Source: Pseudomonas maioricensis (GTDB lineage Bacteria > Pseudomonadota > Gammaproteobacteria > Pseudomonadales > Pseudomonadaceae). From it: a stretch of 64,000 bases of DNA. Below are positions 49,439-59,277 of the stretch, piece by piece (the first letter of the stretch is position 1; every line of letters starts with the position of its first letter). Made by a program: the position numbers and the translations under genes. The notes beneath the pieces were generated by a model, which saw only the letters and a list, made by a program, of their open reading frames with translations, did no database searches and was not told the origin of the DNA. Location of the stretch: NCBI RefSeq assembly GCF_022790535.1, contig NZ_LOHG01000003.1, forward strand, positions 285,730-349,729, read 5' to 3'.

Positions 49439-51139
49439 ATGAAGATTTCCAGACAAGCCTATGCCGACATGTTCGGCCCCACCGTGGGCGACCGGGTACG
49501 GTTGGCCGACACCGAGCTGTGGATTGAGGTCGAAAAAGACTTCACTACTTATGGCGAAGAAGTGAAATTCGGCGGCGGCAAGGTTATTCGTGACGGCATG
49601 GGGCAAGGCCAGTTACTCGCCGCCGAGGTGGTCGACACGCTGATCACCAACGCCTTGATCGTCGACCACTGGGGTATCGTCAAAGCCGACGTCGGCCTCA
49701 AGGATGGTCGCATCGCTGCCATCGGCAAGGCGGGCAACCCGGACATCCAGCCAGACGTCACTATTGCCATCGGCGCCTCCACCGAAATCATTGCCGGTGA
49801 AGGCATGATCCTCACCGCAGGCGGCGTCGACACGCACATCCATTTCATCTGCCCGCAGCAGATCGAAGAAGCGTTGATGAGCGGCGTAACCACCATGATC
49901 GGCGGCGGTACCGGCCCGGCAACTGGCACCAACGCGACCACCGTGACGCCCGGGCCATGGCATATGGCGCGCATGCTTCAAGCGGCAGATTCGTTTCCGA
50001 TGAACATCGGCTTTACCGGCAAGGGCAATGTCAGCCTGCCCGGTCCGCTGGTTGAGCAAGTCAAAGCCGGTGCAATTGGCCTGAAGCTGCACGAGGACTG
50101 GGGCACCACGCCAGCAGCCATCGATAACTGCCTGAGCGTCGCCGACGAGTACGACGTGCAGGTCGCGATCCACACCGACACTCTGAATGAATCCGGCTTC
50201 GTCGAAACGACACTGGCGGCGTTCAAGAATCGCACGATCCATACCTACCACACGGAAGGTGCAGGTGGCGGTCACGCACCGGACATCATCAAGGCCTGTG
50301 GCTTCCCCAACGTCTTGCCCAGCTCGACCAACCCTACCCGGCCGTTCACTCGCAACACCATCGACGAACACCTGGACATGCTGATGGTCTGCCATCACCT
50401 GGACCCAAGCATCGCCGAAGACGTGGCCTTTGCCGAAAGCCGTATTCGCCGGGAAACCATTGCCGCCGAAGACATCCTGCATGATCTCGGCGCGTTCTCG
50501 ATGCTCAGCTCCGACAGTCAGGCCATGGGCCGGGTTGGCGAGGTGATCATGCGTACCTGGCAAACCGCCGACAAGATGAAGCGCCAACGCGGTCCGCTGC
50601 CTGGCGACGGCGAGGGTAACGATAATTTTCGCGCCAAACGTTACATCGCCAAATACACCATCAACCCGGCGATAACCCACGGCATCAGCCATGAAGTCGG
50701 CTCCGTGGAAGTGGGCAAATGGGCTGACCTGGTACTGTGGCGCCCTGCTTTCTTCGGCGTCAAACCGACCCTGATCCTCAAAGGCGGTGCGATTGCCGCG
50801 AGCTTGATGGGCGACGCCAACGCGTCGATCCCGACGCCGCAGCCCGTGCACTATCGCCCGATGTTCGCCAGCTATGGCAGCTCGCTACACGCCACTAGCC
50901 TGACATTCATCAGCCAGGCGGCCTTCGATGCGGGCGTTCCGGAGTCCTTAGGGTTGAAGAAGGCCATCGGTGTGGTCAAGGGCTGCCGCAGCGTGCAGAA
51001 GAAAGACCTGATCCACAACGATTACCTGCCCAACATCGATGTCGATCCGCAGACCTACCAGGTCAAGGCCGATGGTGTGCTGCTGTGGTGCGAGCCGGCA
51101 GATGTCTTGCCGATGGCGCAGCGGTACTTTCTGTTCTGA
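49439..51139 (+). CDS. ureC: Urease alpha subunit UreC (catalytic)
   Basis: A 566-aa nickel amidohydrolase splitting urea to ammonia and carbamate. The nickel-bridging carbamylated lysine is K216 in [12 protein letters not shown]. Histidine ligands are in [17 protein letters not shown] AIHTDT and [15 protein letters not shown]. The mobile-flap segment MLMVCHHLD has the catalytic His. All active-site elements are intact. A terminator follows. Confidence 0.98.
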   Translation: MKISRQAYADMFGPTVGDRVRLADTELWIEVEKDFTTYGEEVKFGGGKVIRDGMGQGQLLAAEVVDTLITNALIVDHWGIVKADVGLKDGRIAAIGKAGNPDIQPDVTIAIGASTEIIAGEGMILTAGGVDTHIHFICPQQIEEALMSGVTTMIGGGTGPATGTNATTVTPGPWHMARMLQAADSFPMNIGFTGKGNVSLPGPLVEQVKAGAIGLKLHEDWGTTPAAIDNCLSVADEYDVQVAIHTDTLNESGFVETTLAAFKNRTIHTYHTEGAGGGHAPDIIKACGFPNVLPSSTNPTRPFTRNTIDEHLDMLMVCHHLDPSIAEDVAFAESRIRRETIAAEDILHDLGAFSMLSSDSQAMGRVGEVIMRTWQTADKMKRQRGPLPGDGEGNDNFRAKRYIAKYTINPAITHGISHEVGSVEVGKWADLVLWRPAFFGVKPTLILKGGAIAASLMGDANASIPTPQPVHYRPMFASYGSSLHATSLTFISQAAFDAGVPESLGLKKAIGVVKGCRSVQKKDLIHNDYLPNIDVDPQTYQVKADGVLLWCEPADVLPMAQRYFLF

Positions 51140-51156
51140 TCCTGTACGCGTGCAAA

Positions 51157-51180
51157 CAAAGGCAGCTAAGGCTGCCTTTG
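51157..51180. terminator. Bidirectional terminator after ureC
   Basis: CAAAGGCAGC / GCTGCCTTTG (51157-51180) with a 4-nt loop and TCCTTTT downstream. It overlaps the stop region of the convergent 94-aa gene, so may serve both. Confidence 0.75.
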
Positions 51181-51450
51181 TCCTTTTCCGGCAACGTCAT
51201 GCCTGATGCCTGATAGAAAAGTCTCGTCGCCGTCGAGCAGACTCAACGCTTGCAAGGTGTCGTTGACGGCTTCCACCAACCCCAGATCCTCGGATGTACT
51301 GGTCCCGTCCAGAACTCGCCGCAACGCGAGATAAAAACCCAGTTTTCCAAAAGCCACATCATCCAGCCTCGCGCTCTTGCCGGTGTGTAGTTTTAATTCA
51401 GCCAGATTGATCTGTTGTTCGACAAAGGCCGTGAAACGGGTTGTTAACAT
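51166..51450 (-). CDS. Small hypothetical protein, 94 aa
   Basis: A 94-aa soluble protein I do not recognise. It is leucine-rich and predicted helical, with an acidic middle (RVLDGTSTSEDLGLVEAVNDTLQALSLLDGDETF). A strong ribosome site (AGGAG, 7 nt before the ATG at 51450) supports a real gene. It converges with ureC and is divergent from the histidine kinase gene. Confidence 0.65.
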   Translation of the reverse strand: MLTTRFTAFVEQQINLAELKLHTGKSARLDDVAFGKLGFYLALRRVLDGTSTSEDLGLVEAVNDTLQALSLLDGDETFLSGIRHDVAGKGQRQP

Positions 51451-51614
51451 GATGGCGCTCCTGCCAAATAGTCCCTGTGATCAAGCTAAGCCTAGCCCGT
51501 GTCCGCACGCACCGTCAGAAATGACAACCGCCTCAGGCCAAAACTCGATACCGGTCATACAAAGGCGGTAATATGCGCCCTCTCACTTCAGCCTTCGCAT
51601 CCGGGTAACTACAC

Positions 51615-52748
51615 ATGCGCCTCTCCGAATTCATCGTTGCTCATGTGGACCGTATCGTCGACGAGTGGGAAAGCTTCGCCAAAACCATCAAGCCTGCCGC
51701 CGATACCATGAACAGTGTCGAGTTGCGTGATCACGCCAAGGCAATTCTGCTGGCCGCAGCACGGGACATGAATACCTCGCAGACCAAAAGCGAGCAAACA
51801 GCGAAGTCCAGAGGCGCCGACCTGCAGAAGACCCCAAGCCTGGATCAGGCCGCAGCCAGCCACGGGGAGCTGCGGCATATGGTCGGCTTTGATCTGGTAC
51901 AGATGACTTCCGAATTCCGACATCTGCGTGCCAGCGTCATCCGCTTGTGGGTCGAAAGCCTGAAAACCCCGGACCTGGCTTACTTCACTGACATGATCCG
52001 CTTCAACGAAGCCATCGATGAAGCATTGGCCGAGTCCACCGCAGCGTATGCCGAGCAGGTGGCACGTTCGCGAGATATTTTCCTGGCCATTCTGGGTCAT
52101 GACCTGCGGGCGCCTCTGCAAGCGGTGGTCATGTCTGCCGACCTGCTTGAGCATAGAAAAGAACTGGATGCCAAGTCCCAGAGCTACGTTTCGCGGATCA
52201 AGAGCAGCACCCGGCATATGGGCGCGATGGTCAGCGATTTGCTGGAATTCGTGCGCAGCCGCCTCGGCGCCAGCCTGCCGGTTGAACGAAGCGCCATGGA
52301 CTTGGGCAACGCCTGCCGCGAGGCCATTGATGAGGCCTGTGCCGGTCGCCCGGACTCGCACCCTCATCTGGTCGTAGAAGGCGACACTGTTGGTCATTGG
52401 GACCGCGGACGTATCGACCAGTTATTGCAGAACCTGATCGGCAATGCTCTGCAGCATGGCAAGGGAGAGGAAGAGGTCAACGTCAAAGTCAGCGGTGAGC
52501 AGGATCATGTGCAGTTGATCGTGCACAACCTCGGTGACCCCATTTCCGAAGACGCCATCGGCAGCATCTTCGACCCATTGGTACGTGCTATCAGCGAAGG
52601 CTCCACGCCCAGCGGCCGATCCACCAGCCTGGGCCTGGGCCTGTTCATCGTCAAGGAAGTGGTCAACGCCCACGGCGGCAGTATTACCGTGACGTCAAAC
52701 GTAGGTGACGGGACGACATTTACCGTGGTGTTGCCGAAAAGCGTTTAG
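51615..52748 (+). CDS. Soluble sensor histidine kinase
   Basis: A 377-aa kinase without transmembrane segments. The N-terminal helical domain (1-145) resembles RsbRD/RsbU N-terminal sensor domains. HisKA has H162 in LGHDLRAPLQAV. The ATPase domain has the N box LLQNLIGNALQHG and GLGLGLFIVKEVV. No response regulator lies next to it, so the partner and signal are unknown. Confidence 0.9.
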   Translation: MRLSEFIVAHVDRIVDEWESFAKTIKPAADTMNSVELRDHAKAILLAAARDMNTSQTKSEQTAKSRGADLQKTPSLDQAAASHGELRHMVGFDLVQMTSEFRHLRASVIRLWVESLKTPDLAYFTDMIRFNEAIDEALAESTAAYAEQVARSRDIFLAILGHDLRAPLQAVVMSADLLEHRKELDAKSQSYVSRIKSSTRHMGAMVSDLLEFVRSRLGASLPVERSAMDLGNACREAIDEACAGRPDSHPHLVVEGDTVGHWDRGRIDQLLQNLIGNALQHGKGEEEVNVKVSGEQDHVQLIVHNLGDPISEDAIGSIFDPLVRAISEGSTPSGRSTSLGLGLFIVKEVVNAHGGSITVTSNVGDGTTFTVVLPKSV

Positions 52749-52771
52749 CTGACTGGATGGATGCAATCTCA

Positions 52772-52873
52772 TGTGGGAGCCGGGCTTGGTCTGGGCGGCA
52801 TTCCGACGATAATGCCGCCGCGTATGTCAGTCAAATCGCGTTGATCTTATCGCGGGCAAGCCCGGCTCCCACA
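52772..52873. repeat. REP pair of the TGTGGGAGCCGGGCTT type
   Basis: Inverted arms TGTGGGAGCCGGGCTT (52772-52787) and AAGCCCGGCTCCCACA (52858-52873) around about 70 nt. It lies between the kinase gene and the convergent cbpA. Confidence 0.85.
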
Positions 52874-52915
52874 TAAAAACCGCATTAATGGGAGCGGCCG
52901 CAGCCGGAGCTTAAC

Positions 52916-53857
52916 TCACCACTGCGCCCGCGGATCGAACGCGGCCTTGTCGGCCAGTTTTTTCCACAGTTCCTGGGTAGCCTCATCGCTGGACCTGGGC
53001 ATCACCACTTTGACCTGGGCCAGCAGATCACCCCGCTGGCCCTGCTTGTTCAGCAGACCATTGCCCTTGATCCGCAGACGCTGACCATTCTGGCTGTCAG
53101 GGCGAATCGTCAGGTTGATCTTGCCGGTCAGGGTCGGCACAGCGACTTTCGCACCCAGCGCAGCTTCCCATGGAGCAACGGGGACAGTGATGATCAGGTC
53201 GTGGCCCTCAACCTCGAACTTCGGATGCGGCGCGAGGCGAATGATCAGGTACAGATCACCGCTCTCACCGCCTGCAACGCCCGGCGCGCCCTGCCCCTTG
53301 AGGCGAATACGCTCGCCGTCGGTGACCCCGGCAGGGATTTTCACATTCAGTGTCTTGGTGGCATCAGCCACACGCTGGCCCGCTGCATTGTGTTGCGGCA
53401 CCTTGAAGCTGACCTGCTTGGATTCGGCCGACAGCGTCTCCTCCAGGAAGATTGCCAGTTCCATTTCGACGTCTTGCCCCTTGCGACCAGGGTTGCGCGA
53501 GCGGCCGCCCTGCTGCTGTGCCCGGCCACCAAAGATCGAGCTGAAAAAGTCTGAGAAGTCACCGTTATCGGCACCGCCAAACCCGCCCGCACCGGCACGA
53601 CTCTGCCAGCCCGGCGGGGCCTGGAAGGGTCGGCCCTGCTGACCGTATTTGCGGATATCGTCGTATTCGGCGCGCTTTTCAGGGCTGCTCAGCACCTCGT
53701 AGGCTTCGCTCGCTTCTTTGAATTTATCTTCTGCGCCAGCCTCTTTGCTGACGTCAGGGTGATACTTGCGGGCCAACTTGCGGTAAGCGACCTTGATCGC
53801 CTTCTCATCCGCAGTCGGATCCACCGCAAGAATCTTGTAATAGTCTTTGAAGTCCAT
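52916..53857 (-). CDS. cbpA: Curved DNA-binding protein CbpA (DnaJ co-chaperone)
   Basis: A 313-aa J-domain protein. The J domain (1-70) has the HPD motif in YHPDVSK, needed to stimulate DnaK ATPase. A Gly/Phe-rich linker follows (about 75-115), then the two C-terminal substrate-binding domains. The zinc-finger of DnaJ is absent, which makes it CbpA. It is divergent from an Hsp70-like gene. Confidence 0.94.
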   Translation of the reverse strand: MDFKDYYKILAVDPTADEKAIKVAYRKLARKYHPDVSKEAGAEDKFKEASEAYEVLSSPEKRAEYDDIRKYGQQGRPFQAPPGWQSRAGAGGFGGADNGDFSDFFSSIFGGRAQQQGGRSRNPGRKGQDVEMELAIFLEETLSAESKQVSFKVPQHNAAGQRVADATKTLNVKIPAGVTDGERIRLKGQGAPGVAGGESGDLYLIIRLAPHPKFEVEGHDLIITVPVAPWEAALGAKVAVPTLTGKINLTIRPDSQNGQRLRIKGNGLLNKQGQRGDLLAQVKVVMPRSSDEATQELWKKLADKAAFDPRAQW

Positions 53858-54155
53858 CTAATGCGTTTCCCCGGTTATGCCGTGCTGCGCTGATACAGCG
53901 GCACAGCATCCTCTATTTTGAGGTATCTGAATCTAATACGTTGAGATGTATCGGCCGCCGAACCCGTCAGCTTGATGCTTGAAACGTTCGACGGCCTGGT
54001 GTGCCGACAATTCCCAGAAGATTGGGGGTCGTGTCGGCCAGTTCAAGTCAGGCCGACAAATACAGTTATCTACATTTAACCGATGTTTCGCCCTACGCAT
54101 CCGTCGTGCACTGACATACACTGCGCGGCCGTTTTTTGACTGGAACGTAAAAGAC

Positions 54156-55421
54156 ATGAATGACCAATCCCCGGCCCGTGCCTGCGGCATCGACTTTGGC
54201 ACGTCCAATTCCACCGTCGGCTGGCTGCGCCCCGGCATGGAATCGCTGATCGCGCTGGAGGACGACAAGATTACCCTGCCTTCGGTGGTGTTCTTCAATA
54301 TGGAAGAGCGCCGCCCGGTCTATGGCCGTCTGGCGCTGCACGAGTACCTGGAAGGCTACGAAGGTCGGCTGATGCGCTCGCTGAAGAGCCTGCTGGGTTC
54401 CAAGCTGATCAAGCACGACACCAGCGTGCTGGGCACGGCCATGCCGTTCAAGGATCTGCTGGCGCTGTTCATCGGCGAATTGAAGAAACGCGCCGAAGCC
54501 AACGCCGGTCGTGAATTCGAAGAAGTGGTGCTGGGTCGCCCGGTGCATTTTGTCGATGACGACATTACCGCTGATCAGGAAGCCGAAGACACCCTGGCCG
54601 AAGTTGCACGCAAGATCGGTTTCAAGGAAGTGTCCTTCCAGTACGAGCCGATTGCCGCAGCGTTCGACTATGAATCCACGATTACCAAAGAAGAGCTGGT
54701 ACTGATTGTCGACATCGGCGGTGGTACTTCGGACTTCTCTCTGGTGCGTCTGTCACCTGATCGCCGCTTCTACGATGACCGCCACGAAGACATCCTCGCA
54801 ACAGGCGGTGTGCACATCGGCGGTACAGACTTCGACAAGCAACTAAGCATTCAAGGTGTCATGCCGCTGTTCGGCTACGGCAGCCGGATGAAAAGCCAGG
54901 CGTACATGCCGACCAGCCATCACATGAATCTGGCGACGTGGCACACCATCAACTCGGTCTACTCGCAGAAGTCTCAGCTCGCCCTGGGTAGCATGCGTTA
55001 TGACATCGAGGACACTCAAGGCATCGACCGCCTGTTCAAGCTGATTGAACAACGCGCCGGGCATTGGCTGGCCATGGAAGTTGAAGAAACAAAGATCCAA
55101 CTGACTCACAGCGAAAGCCGTCATTTGCCGATGGACCGTATCGAACCGGGTCTGAGTGTGGATCTGAGTCGGGCGATGTTCGAAGCCGCCATTGATTCGC
55201 AACTTGAACGCGTGCGTAACAGCGTGACCGAATTGCTGCTCAAGGCGGGTGCGGGGGTTGATCAGGTCAACACGGTGTTCTTCACCGGCGGTTCAAGCGG
55301 CATCCCGGCCCTGCGCAACAGCGTCTCGGCCATGCTGCCCAACGCCCGGCATGTTGAAGGGAACATCTTCGGCAGCATCGGCAGCGGGTTGGCTATTGAG
55401 GCCAAGAAGCGGTATGGCTAA
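54156..55421 (+). CDS. yegD: Hsp70 family protein (YegD-like)
   Basis: A 421-aa Hsp70/actin-fold ATPase with only the nucleotide-binding part. Phosphate 1 is CGIDFGTSNSTVGW, phosphate 2 VLIVDIGGGTSDFSLV, the adenosine motif FFTGGSSGIPALR. The substrate-binding and lid domains of DnaK are missing, as in YegD. The ATG at 54156 is chosen; a longer frame from 53979 runs into the divergent promoter region. It is head-to-head with cbpA, so the two may work together. Confidence 0.9.
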   Translation: MNDQSPARACGIDFGTSNSTVGWLRPGMESLIALEDDKITLPSVVFFNMEERRPVYGRLALHEYLEGYEGRLMRSLKSLLGSKLIKHDTSVLGTAMPFKDLLALFIGELKKRAEANAGREFEEVVLGRPVHFVDDDITADQEAEDTLAEVARKIGFKEVSFQYEPIAAAFDYESTITKEELVLIVDIGGGTSDFSLVRLSPDRRFYDDRHEDILATGGVHIGGTDFDKQLSIQGVMPLFGYGSRMKSQAYMPTSHHMNLATWHTINSVYSQKSQLALGSMRYDIEDTQGIDRLFKLIEQRAGHWLAMEVEETKIQLTHSESRHLPMDRIEPGLSVDLSRAMFEAAIDSQLERVRNSVTELLLKAGAGVDQVNTVFFTGGSSGIPALRNSVSAMLPNARHVEGNIFGSIGSGLAIEAKKRYG

Positions 55422-55438
55422 AAACCACGGAAAATCTT

Positions 55439-55529
55439 CTGTAGGAGCGGGCTTGCTCGCGATAGCGCCAGATCAGTCGACACATTAGTCGCCTGTCAGA
55501 TCCAATCGCGAGCAAGCTCGCTCCTACAG
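55439..55529. repeat. REPIN downstream of the Hsp70-like gene
   Basis: Arms at 55439-55463 (CTGTAGGAGCGGGCTTGCTC...) and 55505-55529; this variant has GCGGGC in the left arm against GCTCGC in the right. Confidence 0.9.
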
Positions 55530-55546
55530 ATTCAGCTGCTGCTCTC

Positions 55547-56557
55547 TTACACCAACCCTTCGCGCTGCAACTCGCTCTTCAGGTACGCGTAGTAAATCGG
55601 CCCTGCCACAACACCCGGCAGGCCGAACGCGGCTTCGAATATCAGCATCGCCAGCAGCAATTCCCACGATTTGGCATTGATTTGCCCGCCGACGATCCTC
55701 GCGTTCAGGAAGTACTCGACCTTGTGGATCACGATCAGGTAACCCAACGCCGCCAAGGCGACCCAGATCGATATCGACATGCCGACGATGAAGATCAAGG
55801 TATTGGACATCAGGTTACCCACCACCGGCAGCAGGCCGAGCAGGAAGGTCATGATGATCAGGGTTTTGGTCAGCGGCAGATGAATCCCGCACAGCGGCAG
55901 GACGATAACCAGGAACACCGATGTGAACGCGGTGTTCAGCAGGGAGATTTTGATCTGGGCAAAGACGATGTTACGGAACGCCTTGCTCAACAGGCTCAGA
56001 CGATCAAACAGGGCTGCCGCCAGGGGCTTGCGGGTATGCACATCGGATATCCGCTGCAAGGCGATGATCGCCCCCAGCACCATGCCGATCAGCATGGTGA
56101 CGAACATGTGCGCCGCCCCTTTGCCAATCAACTGCAGCTCACCCACGTGTTTCTGTATCCACTCGCCCAGCGATACCCGGAACTCGGCGGCACTGGCGGG
56201 CAAGTAACTGTCGACGAAAGGTGGTAACTGACCGCGGGCACGATCCACCAGGATCATGAACTTATCGAGGGATGCGCCAGGATTCTCAGCTTCATGAAGA
56301 ACAAAGCTGAAAGCCCCCGCAAAAATCAGCGCCAATACGCTGACCACCAAAGTGCCCAGCAGCGCTACAGCAAGCCAGCGCGCCCGTTCCCCGGCAATCA
56401 ACCTTTGCAGCTTGGGCGTCAGCATGTTGACCAGTTCATAAACCAGCAACCCCGCCAACAGGCTAGGCAGCAGTTTGAACGGCAGAACCATCAACAGACC
56501 GCCAAATATCAGAATCCAGCTGGCCAACAAGACTTGTCGCGAGGAAAACGTTGGCAT
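55547..56557 (-). CDS. AI-2E family transporter / PerM-type permease
   Basis: A 336-aa polytopic membrane protein of the AI-2E exporter (PerM) family. Hydrophobic pairs occupy about 10-50, 60-90, 145-175 and 200-315, with a hydrophilic loop between about 90 and 145. The conserved FGLPGVVAGPIYYAYLKSEL ends the protein. Substrates vary in the family (autoinducer, cations), so the function is unknown here. It is convergent with the Hsp70-like gene. Confidence 0.88.
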   Translation of the reverse strand: MPTFSSRQVLLASWILIFGGLLMVLPFKLLPSLLAGLLVYELVNMLTPKLQRLIAGERARWLAVALLGTLVVSVLALIFAGAFSFVLHEAENPGASLDKFMILVDRARGQLPPFVDSYLPASAAEFRVSLGEWIQKHVGELQLIGKGAAHMFVTMLIGMVLGAIIALQRISDVHTRKPLAAALFDRLSLLSKAFRNIVFAQIKISLLNTAFTSVFLVIVLPLCGIHLPLTKTLIIMTFLLGLLPVVGNLMSNTLIFIVGMSISIWVALAALGYLIVIHKVEYFLNARIVGGQINAKSWELLLAMLIFEAAFGLPGVVAGPIYYAYLKSELQREGLV

Positions 56558-56687
56558 ATAGCCTCAAGACGAACGGCGCAAAGAGGCAGGCAGTCTGCCA
56601 GCGTTCTGAGCTAAGGACCAGTGATCAGACGAGCCCAACGGAAACGACTTACACACTGATGTAGGACTGACCTGCATCAGACACCGG

Positions 56688-56736
56688 AATTAAAGGTTTC
56701 GGGGCGCTCAATGGCGTGACATAGGGCGCCGAAACC
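56688..56736 (-). terminator. Rho-independent terminator after psiF
   Basis: On the minus strand GGTTTCGGCGCCC pairs with GCGCCCCGAAACC (arms 56724-56736 and 56695-56707), followed by TTTAATT. It ends the psiF transcript. Confidence 0.7.
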
Positions 56737-56748
56737 GGCTCTGAAAAA

Positions 56749-57033
56749 TTATTTCTTCTTGAGACAATCGCTCATGAAGGTCTTGCGGGCATCGCCCTTG
56801 AGCGCCTGAGTGGTCGCAGTAGCATTACAGGTTTTCATCTTGTCCTGCTGGGTTTGCGGCGGCGAAGCCTTCAAGCACGTGCTCATGAACGCCTTGCGCT
56901 CATCGCCCTTGAGTGACTGGGCAGAGGCATCGGCATTACAACTTGTCATCTTGTTCTGTTGTGCAGTGGCGGCATAACCGTGGGTGCACAGCAACAGCCC
57001 CACCAGCAATAACGGGACGCGCAGCATTCTCAT
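56749..57033 (-). CDS. psiF: PsiF repeat protein
   Basis: A 94-aa exported protein. A signal peptide (1-20, MRMLRVPLLLVG...) is followed by two PsiF repeats, each with NKM/DKM-x-x-CNA...LKGDxRKxFMSxCLK. The family is known as phosphate-starvation-inducible in E. coli; the function is unknown. I chose the ATG at 57033 with GGAGAG upstream. The next ATG (57027) is also possible. Confidence 0.9.
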   Translation of the reverse strand: MRMLRVPLLLVGLLLCTHGYAATAQQNKMTSCNADASAQSLKGDERKAFMSTCLKASPPQTQQDKMKTCNATATTQALKGDARKTFMSDCLKKK

Positions 57034-57118
57034 TGTTCTTCTCTCCGCAGTGGCCATGCTGACCTGCGTGGCCTGCTTCGAGTGTAGCCAAAGAACCTGC
57101 TGCGCGATCCTGCCTGCT

Positions 57119-57388
57119 CTACCCTGTGATGCGCGTATCTACGTCGATATGGACCTGCAGATCCTCTTCTTCGACGCTGTGAATAGACACATCAGTAATG
57201 CCCGACGCGTGCGGCGTTGTCAGATCGACAGCCGTCGAGTGGTGAAGATCGTCGTCCAGCGCGACGTGATGCTTCTGCGCCAGCTCATGAACCACCTCGA
57301 TGATGGGCACATCCAGATCCTCGATCACATCCACATGATGCTCACCCGCCAGGGTGTACTCGATTTCATAGTGTTCTTTATCGCTCAT
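57119..57388 (-). CDS. His- and Asp/Glu-rich small protein
   Basis: An 89-aa acidic cytoplasmic protein I do not recognise. It has eleven histidines, including three HH pairs (EHHVD, KHHVAL, LHHS), and many Asp/Glu, which suggests metal binding, by inference only. The ATG at 57388 has GGAG upstream. It lies downstream of the lipase gene in the same direction. Confidence 0.65.
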   Translation of the reverse strand: MSDKEHYEIEYTLAGEHHVDVIEDLDVPIIEVVHELAQKHHVALDDDLHHSTAVDLTTPHASGITDVSIHSVEEEDLQVHIDVDTRITG

Positions 57389-57447
57389 TGCATCACTCCA
57401 ATACCGGCCCGCTCGGGCGGCAAACTACGAACAACGACTCAAAACAA

Positions 57448-58338
57448 CTAAAGGCCCGCAGCCTTGAGGCGTGCGGCGTGCTCAACAAACAGCTTCACAG
57501 GGTCGGCACCTTTGCCCACCAGCCCAAAGGTCTGGTTGACGATGTCGAAGTGATCGAGAGGGTAGTCATCACCGATGACGGTTCCGAGGTGAGAACTGAA
57601 TTTCCCGACCATGCCATCACATTGACCGCGCTCTTTTGTGAACGTGCGAGCGAATATTCGACAGGTCACATTAGTGCCATCCAGACGATTACGACCGCTG
57701 TCACTGAGCCCTGGCTGCAAGGTGCCGGACCATGAGTAATAACGCACGCCGTTAACCAATTCCTCCCCCTGTCCGCCCCAGGTAGCCGGTAGTCCCTGAG
57801 GGTATTGGCGGTTGAATAAAGCCACACCTGCGCTGGTCAGGGACTTGTGCGATGCCGTGACATCAGTCGGCAGCCGTGTGCCGCGATAGCCGGTGTCCAG
57901 CATCGCCATGACCCACACCATGGCGCGCAACAGTGTGTTGAGCAGCCAGCCGCGCAGGGTTCGCTCGGGAAAATTGCGCTCGAGGAAATCAGCCAGCTCG
58001 GATCCGTGATTAGGCCCGGCGACCGAGGTAACCGACGCAACAAGATCCGGGCGCTTTGCAGCCACATACCGGATAGTCAGCGCGCCCTGGCTGTGGCCGA
58101 TCAGATTGACCTTTCCGGCACCGGTCTTTGCCAGCATTTCGACGATCAGGGCGATCAATTGCTCGCCGCGCACTTCCGAGGAGTTGACCGCCGATACCAT
58201 CACCGGCGTTACGGTAGCGCCCCCACGGCGCAGTGCCCGAACGATGCCGTACCAATACGGATAGATCACCAGCCGCACAAAGCCCAGTAAACCGGGGACC
58301 AGCACCAGCGGGTAACGAGTCGCTTGTTCCTGACTCAT
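57448..58338 (-). CDS. Triacylglycerol lipase, family I.1-like
   Basis: A 296-aa alpha/beta-hydrolase close to the P. fragi lipase group. The oxyanion start is YPLVLVPGLLGF, the nucleophile S83 is in GHSQG, and the C-terminal DGMVGKFSSHLG...YPLDHFD carries the Asp/His region. No signal peptide is seen from the ATG at 58338, which has AAGGAGG; family I.1 members are usually exported, although P. fragi lipase also lacks a typical signal. No foldase gene is adjacent. Confidence 0.9.
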   Translation of the reverse strand: MSQEQATRYPLVLVPGLLGFVRLVIYPYWYGIVRALRRGGATVTPVMVSAVNSSEVRGEQLIALIVEMLAKTGAGKVNLIGHSQGALTIRYVAAKRPDLVASVTSVAGPNHGSELADFLERNFPERTLRGWLLNTLLRAMVWVMAMLDTGYRGTRLPTDVTASHKSLTSAGVALFNRQYPQGLPATWGGQGEELVNGVRYYSWSGTLQPGLSDSGRNRLDGTNVTCRIFARTFTKERGQCDGMVGKFSSHLGTVIGDDYPLDHFDIVNQTFGLVGKGADPVKLFVEHAARLKAAGL

Positions 58339-58549
58339 GACGAAGCCTCCTTGCGAGCGATCAACCGGGCATGACTGAACCATAGCGGTAATTGACTCAA
58401 ACGCAGGCGCAGCAAGGCTTAACTGCCCGACAATCCGCTGCGTGGTAATCGATAGTGTTCAAAGGCCATCAAATAATCGAACTCTCGCGCACCTCCACAG
58501 CTCCAAGCTGCAACGGGCCAACAATGGCTCAGTCATTGGAGTGGTTGTC

Positions 58550-58888
58550 ATGATCAAGAAGAGCCTCGCAGCAGCATTCGTTATCGCCGCAGTCAGCGGT
58601 TGCGCCAACACCACTGTGCAAAACCCGGTGGACTACGTGACCTATCGCAATGAACCTCTGGTCAAGCAAGTCGAAGACGGCATGACCGAGCAACAAGTGC
58701 TGACCATCGGCGGCACGCCGTCGACTCGCGTACAACGCAAGGTTCACCCGGGTGTTTGCAATAACTATGTGATGAACAAAGACGGCCACGAACAGGTTTA
58801 CCACGTCAGCTTCAACGCCAACGGTCGCGTGGATAACAAGGGTTTCATGACCTGCGAGCAACGCGAAGCCAACGAACGCGCCATGTAA
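58550..58888 (+). CDS. osmE: Osmotically inducible lipoprotein OsmE
   Basis: A 112-aa outer-membrane lipoprotein of the SmpA/OmlA-like group. The lipobox is AVSGC with lipidated C18. The body (NPVDYVTYRNEPLVKQVEDG, TEQQVLTIGGTPSTRVQRK, CNNYVMN) is characteristic of OsmE, which responds to osmotic stress. I start at the ATG at 58550 to expose the signal sequence; a longer frame from 58442 hides it. Confidence 0.94.
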   Translation: MIKKSLAAAFVIAAVSGCANTTVQNPVDYVTYRNEPLVKQVEDGMTEQQVLTIGGTPSTRVQRKVHPGVCNNYVMNKDGHEQVYHVSFNANGRVDNKGFMTCEQREANERAM

Positions 58889-58905
58889 TACGCTCGTTGA
58901 GACGC

Positions 58906-58936
58906 AAAAAAGCCCGATGCATGCATCGGGCTTTTT
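58906..58936 (+). terminator. Rho-independent terminator after osmE
   Basis: AGCCCGATGC (58911-58920) pairs with GCATCGGGCT (58923-58932), flanked by A and T tracts, so it can act on both strands. Confidence 0.92.
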
Positions 58937-58972
58937 ATTGGGCGGCGGTTCTGTCAGTGCAGCCTTACGAGC

Positions 58973-59059
58973 TTAGAAAACCAGCTTGAACAGGGCGATG
59001 ACCACAATCAGGCCGATCAGGAAGATGATGCCGATGGTGCTGCCGAGGAACTTGAGCAT
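58973..59059 (-). CDS. 28-aa single-transmembrane peptide
   Basis: A tiny gene read directly from the sequence: MLKFLGSTIGIIFLIGLIVV continuing IALFKLVF and then TAA. It has the ribosome site GGAGA 7 nt before the ATG at 59059. The whole peptide is one hydrophobic helix flanked by lysines. I recall similar short peptides annotated in pseudomonads near bacterioferritin-like genes. Function unknown. Confidence 0.7.
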   Translation of the reverse strand: MLKFLGSTIGIIFLIGLIVVIALFKLVF

Positions 59060-59277
59060 TGTGTATCTCCATATATTTTCGTCTCAAGGTTGGGACCGCA
59101 GCGTGCAGTAGTCGTTTCCTAATATTTCTTTCATCAACCGGTGGCACAAAAGAATAAAACTTTTGCCGACGCGGACCACTCACACCTATTACCGATCATG
59201 CCGGGCGCCCGTCACCGCAGTAGAAGACTGGCGCATCAAGAGCGAGACGGATACCGGATTAGCTTTGGAGATAAACC

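Noticed and set aside
49613..50851. 412-codon minus-strand frame opposite ureC
   Set aside because: Antisense shadow of an intact ureC.
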